From positions 2,322,501-2,386,500 of the forward strand of contig NZ_CP107942.1 of NCBI RefSeq assembly GCF_036053395.1: 64,000 bases of DNA. Direction: 5' to 3'. This stretch comes from Actinoplanes sp. NBC_00393. Lineage in GTDB: Bacteria > Actinomycetota > Actinomycetes > Mycobacteriales > Micromonosporaceae. The notes below the pieces were generated by a model. It was not told the DNA's origin. It saw nothing but the letters and a program-made list of their open reading frames with translations, and did not search any database. Below, piece after piece: positions 16,666-24,121 of this stretch; the first letter of the stretch is position 1; each line of letters opens with the position of its first letter. A program made the translations under genes and the position numbers.

Positions 16666-18038
16666 CCGCCACCCCCGAGGTGCGGCGCGACGTCGTACCG
16701 TTCCGTGACGCGGTCCGCGCCTGGTTCGCGATCTCCCTGCAAACCTTCGGCGGCCCCGCCGGCCAGATCGCGGTCATGCAGCGGCACCTGGTCGACGAGC
16801 GCCGCTGGATCGGCCAGAAACGCTTCCTGCACGCCCTGAACTACTGCATGCTGCTGCCCGGCCCGGAGGCTCAACAGCTGGCTATCTACGTCGGCTGGCT
16901 GCTCAACGGCCTGCGCGGCGGCCTGGTCGCCGGCACCCTGTTCGTGCTGCCCGGCATGGTCGCGCTGCTGGCCCTGTCAGCCATCTACGCCGGGTACGGC
17001 GACACCCGCCTGGTCACCGCGCTCTTCGCCGGCCTGGCGCCCGCGGTCGTGGCGATCGTCGCCCAGGCGGTGTGGCGCGTCGGCAGCCGGGCTCTGAACA
17101 GTCCGCTGCTGATCGGCTTCGCGGTGGCAGCGTTCGTGGCCCTGGCCGTCTTCGGCGTACCGTTCCCGATCGTCATCGCCCTGGCCGCCCTCGCCGGCTG
17201 GGCACTGCACCGCTGGCGCCCGCAGCTGGTGACCAGCGGCGGCGGTCACGGCGGCGGCTCCGACGGCCCGGAGCCGCTGATCTCCGACGACGCCCTGCAC
17301 CACGACCGCCCGTCGACCCGCCGCGCAGCGACGATCCTCATCGTCGGCCTGGTGGTGTGGTTGCTGCCGGTGGCGCTGTTCGCCCTGACCACCGGGACCG
17401 GCAGTGTCTACACCCAACAGGGCCTGTTCTTCTCCGGCACAGCGGTGGTCACCTTCGGCGGCGCGTACGCGGTGCTCGCCTTCGTAGCCCAGCGCGCGGT
17501 GGAACACTACGCCTGGCTCTCCGCGGGCGACATGGTGCGCGGCCTGGCCCTGGCCGAGACCACCCCCGGCCCGCTCATCATGGTCGTACAGTTCGTCGCC
17601 TTCCTGGGCGCCTTCCACAACCCCGGCGCACTGTCCCCGTGGGTGGCCGGCGTGGTGGCATCGTTGCTGACCACGTGGGTGACGTTCGTACCGTGCTTCC
17701 TGTTCATCCTGCTGGGCGCCCCATATGTGGAACGGCTCCGCGGCAACCACGCCCTGTCCGCAGCCTTGACCGGCATCACCGCCGCCGTGGTCGGCGTGAT
17801 CGCCAACCTGGGCCTCTACTTCGCCATGCACACCCTGTTCAGCTCAACCCAGACGATCACCGCCGGCCCCCTCAACTTGCAGCTGCCACAGCTGGACACC
17901 ATCCGCTGGACCCCGGTAGCCATCGCCATCATCGCCGCCGCACTGATCTTCAAGGCAAAATGGTCGGTCCTGCGTGTGCTGGGCGTCTGCGCAGTGCTGG
18001 GCCTGCTCGCCGGCCTGGCCGGCCTACCCGGCATCTGA
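16662..18038 (+). CDS. chrA: Chromate efflux transporter ChrA
   Basis: 458 residues, the length of the long (two-domain) CHR family. The two homologous membrane halves both start near FGGPAGQIAVM / FGGAYAVLAF and carry the PGPEAQQLA / TTPGPLIM motifs. They are joined by a His/Gly/Ser-rich cytoplasmic linker (about 185-225, GGGHGGGSDG). About 10-12 membrane helices are visible. The protein exports chromate, or possibly sulfate, across the plasma membrane. It is last gene of the chrB-N/chrB-C/chrA operon and overlaps the preceding stop by 4 bases. A long non-coding repeat region follows. Confidence 0.93.
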   Translation: MTATPEVRRDVVPFRDAVRAWFAISLQTFGGPAGQIAVMQRHLVDERRWIGQKRFLHALNYCMLLPGPEAQQLAIYVGWLLNGLRGGLVAGTLFVLPGMVALLALSAIYAGYGDTRLVTALFAGLAPAVVAIVAQAVWRVGSRALNSPLLIGFAVAAFVALAVFGVPFPIVIALAALAGWALHRWRPQLVTSGGGHGGGSDGPEPLISDDALHHDRPSTRRAATILIVGLVVWLLPVALFALTTGTGSVYTQQGLFFSGTAVVTFGGAYAVLAFVAQRAVEHYAWLSAGDMVRGLALAETTPGPLIMVVQFVAFLGAFHNPGALSPWVAGVVASLLTTWVTFVPCFLFILLGAPYVERLRGNHALSAALTGITAAVVGVIANLGLYFAMHTLFSSTQTITAGPLNLQLPQLDTIRWTPVAIAIIAAALIFKAKWSVLRVLGVCAVLGLLAGLAGLPGI

Positions 18039-18050
18039 CCCCCCGACCCC

Positions 18051-18145
18051 GCCCCGCCGGTCGCGGCCCGCCCCGCCGGTCGCGGCCCGCCCCGCCGGTC
18101 GCGGCCCGCCCCGCCGGTCGCGGCCCGCCCCGCCGGTCGCGGGTC
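18051..18145. repeat. 19-bp GC-rich tandem repeat, 5 copies
   Basis: The unit CGCCCCGCCGGTCGCGGCC repeats with an exact 19-bp period (CCGG at 18057, 18076, 18095, 18114, 18133), starting 13 bp after the chrA stop. There is no coding potential. Confidence 0.9.
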
Positions 18146-18234
18146 CAGCTCCGGCGGCGGACCGGCGCTCGCAACGGGCCGCTCAGTGGCCAGTCAGGGT
18201 CATCAACGGCCCCACCGGCGCGCGTCCTGCCGCA

Positions 18235-18900
18235 GACGGGCACCCGCGCCGCCTGGCTGACGGCGGATGCTGCCTCAGCCCGCGGGAAGCAGCATCTGCC
18301 GTCAGCCGGATTGCTCGGCTGACGGCTGCTGCTGTCTCGGCACACGGGAGGCGACGCTGACCGTCAGCTGAGTTGGCTGGCTGACCGCTAGTGCTGCTTC
18401 AGGTCGCGGGAGGTGACGCTGGGTGTCAGCTGGGTTGGCTGGCTGACCGGTGGTGCTGCTTCAGGCTGCGGGAGGTGACGCTGGGTGTCAGCTGGGTTGG
18501 CTGGCTGACCGGTGGTGCTGCTTCCGGCTGCGGGAGGTGACGCTGGGTGTCAGCTGGGTTGGCTGGCTGACCGGTGGTGCTGCTTCAGGCTGCGGGAGGT
18601 GACGCTGGGTGTCAGCTGGGTTGGCTGGCTGACCGGTGGTGCTGCTTCAGGCTGCGGGAGGTGACGCTGGGTGTCAGCTGGGTTGGCTGGCTGACCGGTG
18701 GTGCTGCTTCAGGCTGCGGGAGGTGACGCTGGGTGTCAGCTGGGTTGGCTGGCTGACCGGTGGCGCTGCTTCCGGCTGCGGGAGGTGACGCTGGGTGTCA
18801 GCTGGGTTGGCTGGCTGACCGGTGGCGCTGCTTCCGGCCGCGGGAGGCGACGCTGGGTGTCAGCTGGGTTGGCTGGCTGACGGCTGGTGCGGTTTTGGGT
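18235..18900. repeat. 62-bp tandem repeat array, about 10 copies
   Basis: An exact 62-bp period is visible: GGGTGTCAGC recurs at 18421, 18483, 18545, 18607, 18669, 18731, 18793 and 18855. Two to three diverged copies precede these. Central copies are almost identical, differing mainly at TTCAGG/TTCCGG and GTGGTG/GTGGCG. Each unit holds a GTCAGC...GCTGAC inverted repeat. Since 62 is not a multiple of 3, the array is not a protein repeat. The 18,039-19,024 interval contains no gene I can support. Confidence 0.93.
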
Positions 18901-19024
18901 TGCGGGACGATTCTGGCCGCCGTGCAAGCGGCATGTTGCCGGGCACGGGCGGTCGGCCGGCTAGATCGTCATGCGGGTCGTGCCGCCGGAGCCGCTGTAA
19001 CAATTGGTCACTAGCTTGTTGATC

Positions 19025-19804
19025 ATGACCTGGCAGGCCGGGATCACCGGGTTCCTCGCCGGGCTGGTGATCTCCATCGTCACCACGCCCGTCGGGGTGT
19101 CCGGCGCGGTGTTCCTGCTGCCTGTCCAGCTCAGCGTGCTGCACGTGCCCAGCCCGGCGGTCACCCCCACGAACCTGCTGTACAACGTGGTCGCCGGGCC
19201 GGGCGCGCTGCTCCGCTACCGCCGCAACGGCCAGCTCACCGGCCCACTCGCCCGGCTGCTGATCGCCGGCACGGTGCCCGGCGTGATCCTCGGCGCGATC
19301 ATCCGGGTCTTCGCCATCCCCGGCGCCCAGGTCTTCCGCCTGGTCGCCGCCGCTGTCCTGCTCCCGCTCGGCGCCTGGCTCTGCGCCCGCGCGCTGCGGC
19401 CCGGCATCCCGGATCGGCCGCCGCTGTCGTCGCGCACCATCCTCGGGCTGAGCCTCATCACCGGTACGGTCGGCGGCATCTACGGCATCGGCGGCGGCTC
19501 CATTCTCGGCCCGATCCTGGCCGGGCGCGGCACCCCGATGACCCAGGTCGCACCGGCCGCGCTGGCCTCGACGTTCCTGGCCTCGATCGTCGGCGCCGCC
19601 ACCTACGGCGTCCTGTCGCTGACCGCGCCCGGCGACATCGCCCCGTACTGGACGCTCGGCCTGCTCTGTGGTCTCGGCGGGCTCGTCGGCGGCTACCTCG
19701 GCGCCCGGCTGCAACCGTTTCTGCCCGAGCGCGGCCTGCGCCTGCTGCTGGGCGCGGTGGCCACCGCGCTCGGCGGGCTCTACGTGATCCAGGCCGTCAG
19801 CTGA
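19025..19804 (+). CDS. TauE/SafE-family membrane permease
   Basis: 259 residues from ATG 19025; TTG 19004 would add seven. About 7-8 membrane helices are seen with the family hallmarks: GVSGAVFLLPVQLSVL near the N-terminus and GGIYGIGGGSILGPIL near the middle. The family exports sulfite, sulfoacetate or other organosulfur anions. The substrate here is unknown. It stands alone between the 62-bp array and a convergent lipoprotein gene. No strong ribosome-binding site is visible. Confidence 0.85.
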   Translation: MTWQAGITGFLAGLVISIVTTPVGVSGAVFLLPVQLSVLHVPSPAVTPTNLLYNVVAGPGALLRYRRNGQLTGPLARLLIAGTVPGVILGAIIRVFAIPGAQVFRLVAAAVLLPLGAWLCARALRPGIPDRPPLSSRTILGLSLITGTVGGIYGIGGGSILGPILAGRGTPMTQVAPAALASTFLASIVGAATYGVLSLTAPGDIAPYWTLGLLCGLGGLVGGYLGARLQPFLPERGLRLLLGAVATALGGLYVIQAVS

Positions 19805-19811
19805 CGAACGA

Positions 19812-20927
19812 TCAGGGCGTCCAGATCCAGGCGTCGGCAACAACGGCCGGGGTGGGATCCCATCGGGCTCCACCGAAGACCATCATGCGTACGCCGGCCG
19901 CGACGACCGTTCGTCCGGTGACATCGTCGCCGGGAATGGCGGGGACTGGCTGCCAGGCGCCGGTTGTCATGTCGAGCACGAAGCCATGATTGCCGAGGTA
20001 GACCGCCGTCGTGCCGGTGCGCGCGCCCGCGGCGGTCGAGGTGCCGGCGGGTGGGTTCGGCAGCGGTGACCAGACGCCGGTCGAGGGGGCGACGCTTCCG
20101 CCGTACGGATAAATCCGTCCCCAGTTGTTGACCTTGCCCCCGTCCTCGCCGCCGAGCGTCGGATTGATCAGCTGGTCGCCTGCGGTGAGCCACGGGCCGG
20201 TGCCCAGGATGGTGGAGTCGGGCAGCCGCCGCCATGATCCGGTCGTGAGGTTCAGTGCGGCGGCCCGGGTGAGCGACGGCTTCTCGGAGCCGGGGTTCGG
20301 GACCGTCTCGTGGTCGAAAAGGACGAGTTCACTGCCGGTCCAGGCCATCGTCCGGAGGTAGGCGGCGCTCAGCGGATCGGGTGGCAGCTCGGACCACGTC
20401 GCCGTCCGGGGGTCGAAGAGGTAGTCCTTGCCGCGGCGGGTCTCGTCGGAGTTCTGGTAGGCCACGAGCCGGTCGCCTGCGGCAAGCAGCTGATAGCCGC
20501 CGCTCGACGGCAGCGGCACCCGCGTCCACTCGTCATGATCGACCTGGTAGACGAGGAGTTGCTCGGCCCCCGCATCCGGCAGGATGTAGGCCGCCGAACC
20601 GATGACCACGCCCTGCCCGAAGGCCAACGGCACGGGCGAGTCGGCGATCTTGCGCCAGCGGTTGGTGGCCGGATCGAAGGCGGCTCCGTCGGTGAGCGGC
20701 GGAGGACCTTTGACGCAGGAGGCAGCGGGTGGGCAGGGCCGCCCGTTGCTGCCGCCGATGAGCAGCACCTCGCTTCCCGTCCACAGGCCGAGCGCCGCAT
20801 CGCGCGGGCCCAACGGCGAATCCGGGAGCGCCAGCCATCCGGACGGGGTGGTCGCTGCCGGTACGACGGTCTGCCCGCAGGCAGCGAGGAGGCCCGCCAG
20901 CACGAATGCCACTGCTCCGCGTCTCAT
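19812..20927 (-). CDS. Kelch-type beta-propeller lipoprotein
   Basis: 371 residues. The signal peptide ends with a lipobox (LLAAC-G, Cys 17), so the protein should be lipid-anchored outside the membrane. The mature part shows about six kelch-like blades (GLWTGSEVLLIGGSNG, TWSELPP, GSWRRLPDS, GVWSPLPNP, GAWQPVPA, MMVFGGARWDP). Function is unknown; propellers of this kind bind ligands or partners. GGAG precedes the ATG by 10 nt. It is convergent with the SafE-like gene and divergent from the methyltransferase. Confidence 0.82.
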   Translation of the reverse strand: MRRGAVAFVLAGLLAACGQTVVPAATTPSGWLALPDSPLGPRDAALGLWTGSEVLLIGGSNGRPCPPAASCVKGPPPLTDGAAFDPATNRWRKIADSPVPLAFGQGVVIGSAAYILPDAGAEQLLVYQVDHDEWTRVPLPSSGGYQLLAAGDRLVAYQNSDETRRGKDYLFDPRTATWSELPPDPLSAAYLRTMAWTGSELVLFDHETVPNPGSEKPSLTRAAALNLTTGSWRRLPDSTILGTGPWLTAGDQLINPTLGGEDGGKVNNWGRIYPYGGSVAPSTGVWSPLPNPPAGTSTAAGARTGTTAVYLGNHGFVLDMTTGAWQPVPAIPGDDVTGRTVVAAGVRMMVFGGARWDPTPAVVADAWIWTP

Positions 20928-21016
20928 GACGGTTGGACTCCGGGCGACCCGCCGTGGTTCCTCCAGGACCCCATATTTACACAGTGGACAGTATGATCCT
21001 GGCGGAGGTGGCCCGA

Positions 21017-21808
21017 ATGAGTGGTTCCAACCCTGACCTGCAGGCGCGGCTCAACGCCGATCAGCCGCACAGCGCACGGATCTGGAACTACTGGCTCGGC
21101 GGCAAGGACAACTTCGCCGCCGACCGTGCCGTCGGCGACCAGGTCAAGGACGTGTATCCCGAGGTCGTACAGGTCGCGCGGGCCTCGCGGGACTTCCTCG
21201 GCCGGGCCGTGCGGTTCCTGGCGGGTGAGGCCGGCATCCGGCAGTTCCTCGATCTCGGCACGGGCCTGCCCAGTGCCGGGAACACCCACGAGATCGCCCA
21301 GGCCATCGCGCCGGATGCCAGGGTGGTGTACGTCGACAACGACCCGCTCGTGCTGGTTCACGCCCGCGCCCTGCTGGTCGGGTCGGGCGTCACCGACTAC
21401 GTCGACGCGGACGTGCGCGACCCCGCGGCCATTCTCCAGGCCGCAGCGAAGACCCTGGACTTCGAGCGCCCGATCGCTGTCATGATGCTCGGCATTCTCG
21501 GCAACGTTGCCGACACCGACGTGCCCGGTCCCGCAGAGATCGTCGCGCAGTTCCTCGCCGCCGTGCCGTCCGGCAGCCACCTGGTCGTCAACGACAGCGT
21601 CGTGACCGCCGAGACGGCCGAGGCGGTCCGCACCGCGCGCAGCAGCGGCGCCGACTACCACTTGCGTACGGTCGAGGAGATCAACAGCTTCTTCACCGGC
21701 CTCGACGTCGTCGAGCCGGGCGTCGTGCCGACGCCGCTGTGGCGACCCGCCCCTGCGGCCACCCCGGAAGCGCTCAACGTGTACTGCGGTGTCGCCCGCA
21801 AGCGATGA
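21017..21808 (+). CDS. SAM-dependent methyltransferase (Methyltransf_19 family)
   Basis: 263 residues from ATG 21017, with GGAGG 8 nt upstream and TATGAT (20990-20995) as a plausible -10. QPHSARIWNYWLGGKDNF and FLDLGTGLPSAGNTHEIAQ are characteristic of the actinomycete-specific family formerly DUF574. VVYVDNDPLV is the SAM-binding acidic loop. The substrate is unknown; relatives occur in secondary metabolism and as orphans. The stop overlaps the start of a 91-residue partner gene by 4 bases. Confidence 0.9.
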   Translation: MSGSNPDLQARLNADQPHSARIWNYWLGGKDNFAADRAVGDQVKDVYPEVVQVARASRDFLGRAVRFLAGEAGIRQFLDLGTGLPSAGNTHEIAQAIAPDARVVYVDNDPLVLVHARALLVGSGVTDYVDADVRDPAAILQAAAKTLDFERPIAVMMLGILGNVADTDVPGPAEIVAQFLAAVPSGSHLVVNDSVVTAETAEAVRTARSSGADYHLRTVEEINSFFTGLDVVEPGVVPTPLWRPAPAATPEALNVYCGVARKR

Positions 21809-22080
21809 ATGACCTTGCCAGTGTGCTCAACGACGTCGTGAACGCTGACTTCACTGCGGCCGGCACCGCGGAAGCCGTCCTGTCCCATGCGGATCGGTTC
21901 GTCAACGTGCGCGACGTGGACGGGTCCTACCTGCTGTCGTTCCACGGAAACGGCCGGCAGCGGGCACTTGGCCAGACCCGCGACATCTATCTGGCTGCCG
22001 ACGCCGCCTGCCGATGGGTCGCGGGCTCTCGCCCGGAGGCGATTGCCACCGTCCATCCCTTTGTTGAGTTCGGTGAGTGA
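21805..22080 (+). CDS. Small protein of unknown function coupled to the methyltransferase
   Basis: 91 residues starting in the ATGA overlap with the methyltransferase stop. No family recognised. No signal peptide or membrane segment. The middle (LLSFHGNGRQRALGQTRDIY) could form a small alpha/beta fold. Tight coupling suggests it assists or is modified by the methyltransferase. Confidence 0.55.
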   Translation: MNDLASVLNDVVNADFTAAGTAEAVLSHADRFVNVRDVDGSYLLSFHGNGRQRALGQTRDIYLAADAACRWVAGSRPEAIATVHPFVEFGE

Positions 22081-22134
22081 TCGGTGCGCCCGGTCCACGG
22101 ACTTCAGCGGACACGCTGACAGGGCGCGGGAGGG

Positions 22135-23070
22135 TCAGTCTCGAGGCAGGTTCAGCCACTCAAGAATCGCCTGGTTCGTTTCTTCCGGCTTTTCCTGCTG
22201 GATCCAATGACCGCAATCCAGATTGACCACGTCCGCATTGGGCACGAAATCAGTGAGTCTTTCAGACTTCGCGACCAGGTCACGGTCACCGTAGATCATG
22301 AGCGTGGGCTGCTGGATGATCGGGTTCGCGTCCGCCAGCAGGTGCCAGTTGCGGTCGAGGTTTCTGTACCAGTTCAGGCTGCCCGTGAACCCGGTCGATG
22401 CGAAGGCGGCGACGAAAACGGCCAGCTCGCTGTCGCTCATCACCGGCTCGCCGAGCGGCGTTTCTGCTGTCGCGAGGTCGATCAACGGCTGGGGCGCTCT
22501 GAGGGGTTCGTTCTTGCGGTACAGGTTGCGCAGGAACTGGAAGGTGTTCTCGTCGAACACGGCGTCCGCGACGCCTGGCTGCCGATTGAAGTGGACGAAA
22601 TAGAAGTCGCTGCCGAGCACCTCTTCCATGACCTCGATCCAGGGCTTCTCGCCGCGCTCCTGGTAGGGCAGGCTCAGGTTGATCACCTTGTTCACGCGGT
22701 CGGGATGCAGCAGGGTCAGGCCCCAGACGACCATTGCCCCCCAGTCATGACCGACGAAGGTGGCGTCTTCGTATCCGTAATGATCGAGAAGCGCGACGAG
22801 ATCACCGGACAGGTGCTCGATGTCGTATTCCGTCACTTCGGCCGGACGGGATGAATTGCCGTAACCCCGCTGGTTCGGGACGATGACGTGATAGCCCGCT
22901 GCGGCGAGGGCGGGCACCTGGTGGCGCCACGAAAAGGCATGCTCCGGCCAGCCGTGACAGAGCACAATGGGGTTTCCCGCATTCTCCCGGCCGGCTTCGA
23001 AGACTTCCAGTTCCACTCCGTTGACCGAAATAAGGGTCGGCTGGGGAAACAAACTCGTTGCTGAGGTCAT
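22135..23070 (-). CDS. Alpha/beta hydrolase, epoxide hydrolase type
   Basis: 311 residues. HGWPE (39-43) is the HGxP oxyanion motif of epoxide hydrolases and haloalkane dehalogenases. The nucleophile is D109 in GHDWGAM. The cap region contains NWYRNLDRNW, whose Tyr resembles the ring-opening tyrosine of epoxide hydrolases. The late catalytic His is in CGHWIQQEKP. The most likely reaction is hydrolysis of an epoxide to a diol; dehalogenase is the alternative. It diverges from a WYL-domain regulator across two inverted repeats. Confidence 0.85.
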   Translation of the reverse strand: MTSATSLFPQPTLISVNGVELEVFEAGRENAGNPIVLCHGWPEHAFSWRHQVPALAAAGYHVIVPNQRGYGNSSRPAEVTEYDIEHLSGDLVALLDHYGYEDATFVGHDWGAMVVWGLTLLHPDRVNKVINLSLPYQERGEKPWIEVMEEVLGSDFYFVHFNRQPGVADAVFDENTFQFLRNLYRKNEPLRAPQPLIDLATAETPLGEPVMSDSELAVFVAAFASTGFTGSLNWYRNLDRNWHLLADANPIIQQPTLMIYGDRDLVAKSERLTDFVPNADVVNLDCGHWIQQEKPEETNQAILEWLNLPRD

Positions 23071-23108
23071 GTCGGCATCCTGCCGACCGAAACAGGTCAC
23101 CTCCTGAC
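23071..23108. promoter_or_regulatory. Operator palindromes between epoxide hydrolase and WYL regulator
   Basis: GTCGGCA-TCC-TGCCGAC (23071-23087, perfect 7-bp arms) directly precedes the hydrolase ATG. GGTCA-CCTCC-TGACC (23096-23110 region, 5-bp arms) lies closer to the regulator. Both suit binding by the divergent regulator. Confidence 0.55.
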
Positions 23109-23133
23109 CGGTTTTCCCGGAAGTATCAACGGG

Positions 23134-24096
23134 GTGCGAGCCGACCGACTGATGGCCATCCTTCTCCTGCTGCAACACCGTGAGCAGGTGACCGCAGCGG
23201 AGGTCGCCCGCGAGCTGGAGATCTCCGAGCGCACCGCCCGCCGCGACCTCGACGCCCTGGCCATGGCCGGGGTGCCCGTGTACTCCCTGCAGGGCCGGGG
23301 CGGTGGCTGGCGTCTCGTGGGCGGCGCCCGTACCGATCTGTCCGGGCTGACCGCGAGTGAGGCCCGGGCCCTCTTCCTGGTCGCCGGTCCGGCCTCGGCG
23401 GCGACGCCGGCCGTGAAGGCGGCGCTGCGCAAGCTGGTCCGGGCTTTGCCGGAGCCCTTCCGGGTGCAGGCCGAGGCGGCTGCGTCGTCGTTGGTCGTGG
23501 ACCCGCAACGATGGGGGTCGGGCCGGGCCGAACGCCGGCCACCCCGCTTCCTCGACCCGCTCCAGGACGCGGTGATCCGCGGCGTTCAGGTGCGGCTCGG
23601 CTACGTCGACCGCACCGGCGCCGAGACGGAGAGGACCGTCCACCCGCTGGGCATCGTCGCCAAAGGTCGGTCGTGGTACCTCGTCGCCGGCACCGAGTCA
23701 GGTCGGCGGACCTTCCGGATCGACCGCGTGTCCTCTGCCGACCCGACCGGTGATCCCGTGCACCGGCCCGTGGACTTCGACCTTGCCGGGAGCTGGCGCG
23801 AGATCGCCGACGAGGTCGACCGCAGGCGAATGCCCCTCGAGGCCCGGGCGCTATGCGTGCCCGACGGGATAGGCGTGCTCCGGATGGGGTTCGGCGGCCG
23901 GCTCGAGGTGGGAGGTTCCACGGCCGACGGCCGTATCGAGGTCGTGATCCGCGGCAACGACGAGCACACGCTCGCCGGAGAGCTTGCCGGGCTGGTCGAA
24001 TGGCTCGAGGTGACGGGCCCGCCGGGTGTGCGCGACCATCTGGCCTCGATCGGCAACGTGCTCGCCGAGCGATACGGGGCGGTTCGGCGGCGCTGA
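23134..24096 (+). CDS. WYL-domain transcriptional regulator (DeoR-like HTH)
   Basis: 320 residues from GTG 23134. An N-terminal winged helix (about 5-55, VTAAEVARELEISERTARRD) is followed by a WYL sensor domain (about 135-225; GRSWYLVAG and FRIDRVSSA) and a C-terminal WCX extension. WYL proteins sense nucleic acids or small ligands. Here it probably controls the divergent hydrolase. Its stop codon lies in the loop of a terminator shared with the convergent GH2 gene. Confidence 0.9.
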   Translation: MRADRLMAILLLLQHREQVTAAEVARELEISERTARRDLDALAMAGVPVYSLQGRGGGWRLVGGARTDLSGLTASEARALFLVAGPASAATPAVKAALRKLVRALPEPFRVQAEAAASSLVVDPQRWGSGRAERRPPRFLDPLQDAVIRGVQVRLGYVDRTGAETERTVHPLGIVAKGRSWYLVAGTESGRRTFRIDRVSSADPTGDPVHRPVDFDLAGSWREIADEVDRRRMPLEARALCVPDGIGVLRMGFGGRLEVGGSTADGRIEVVIRGNDEHTLAGELAGLVEWLEVTGPPGVRDHLASIGNVLAERYGAVRRR

Positions 24097-24109
24097 GCCG
24101 CCGAACCGC
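24079..24109. terminator. Bidirectional hairpin terminator
   Basis: 13-bp perfect stem (GCGGTTCGGCGGC and its complement) with loop GCTGA between the convergent WYL regulator and GH2 genes. The regulator's TGA stop is in the loop. Confidence 0.75.
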
Positions 24110-24121
24110 ATCGCTGTCAGA

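Noticed and set aside
18235..18900. CRISPR array
   Set aside because: The whole 62-bp unit is repeated with no variable spacers between fixed repeats, and no cas gene is nearby.
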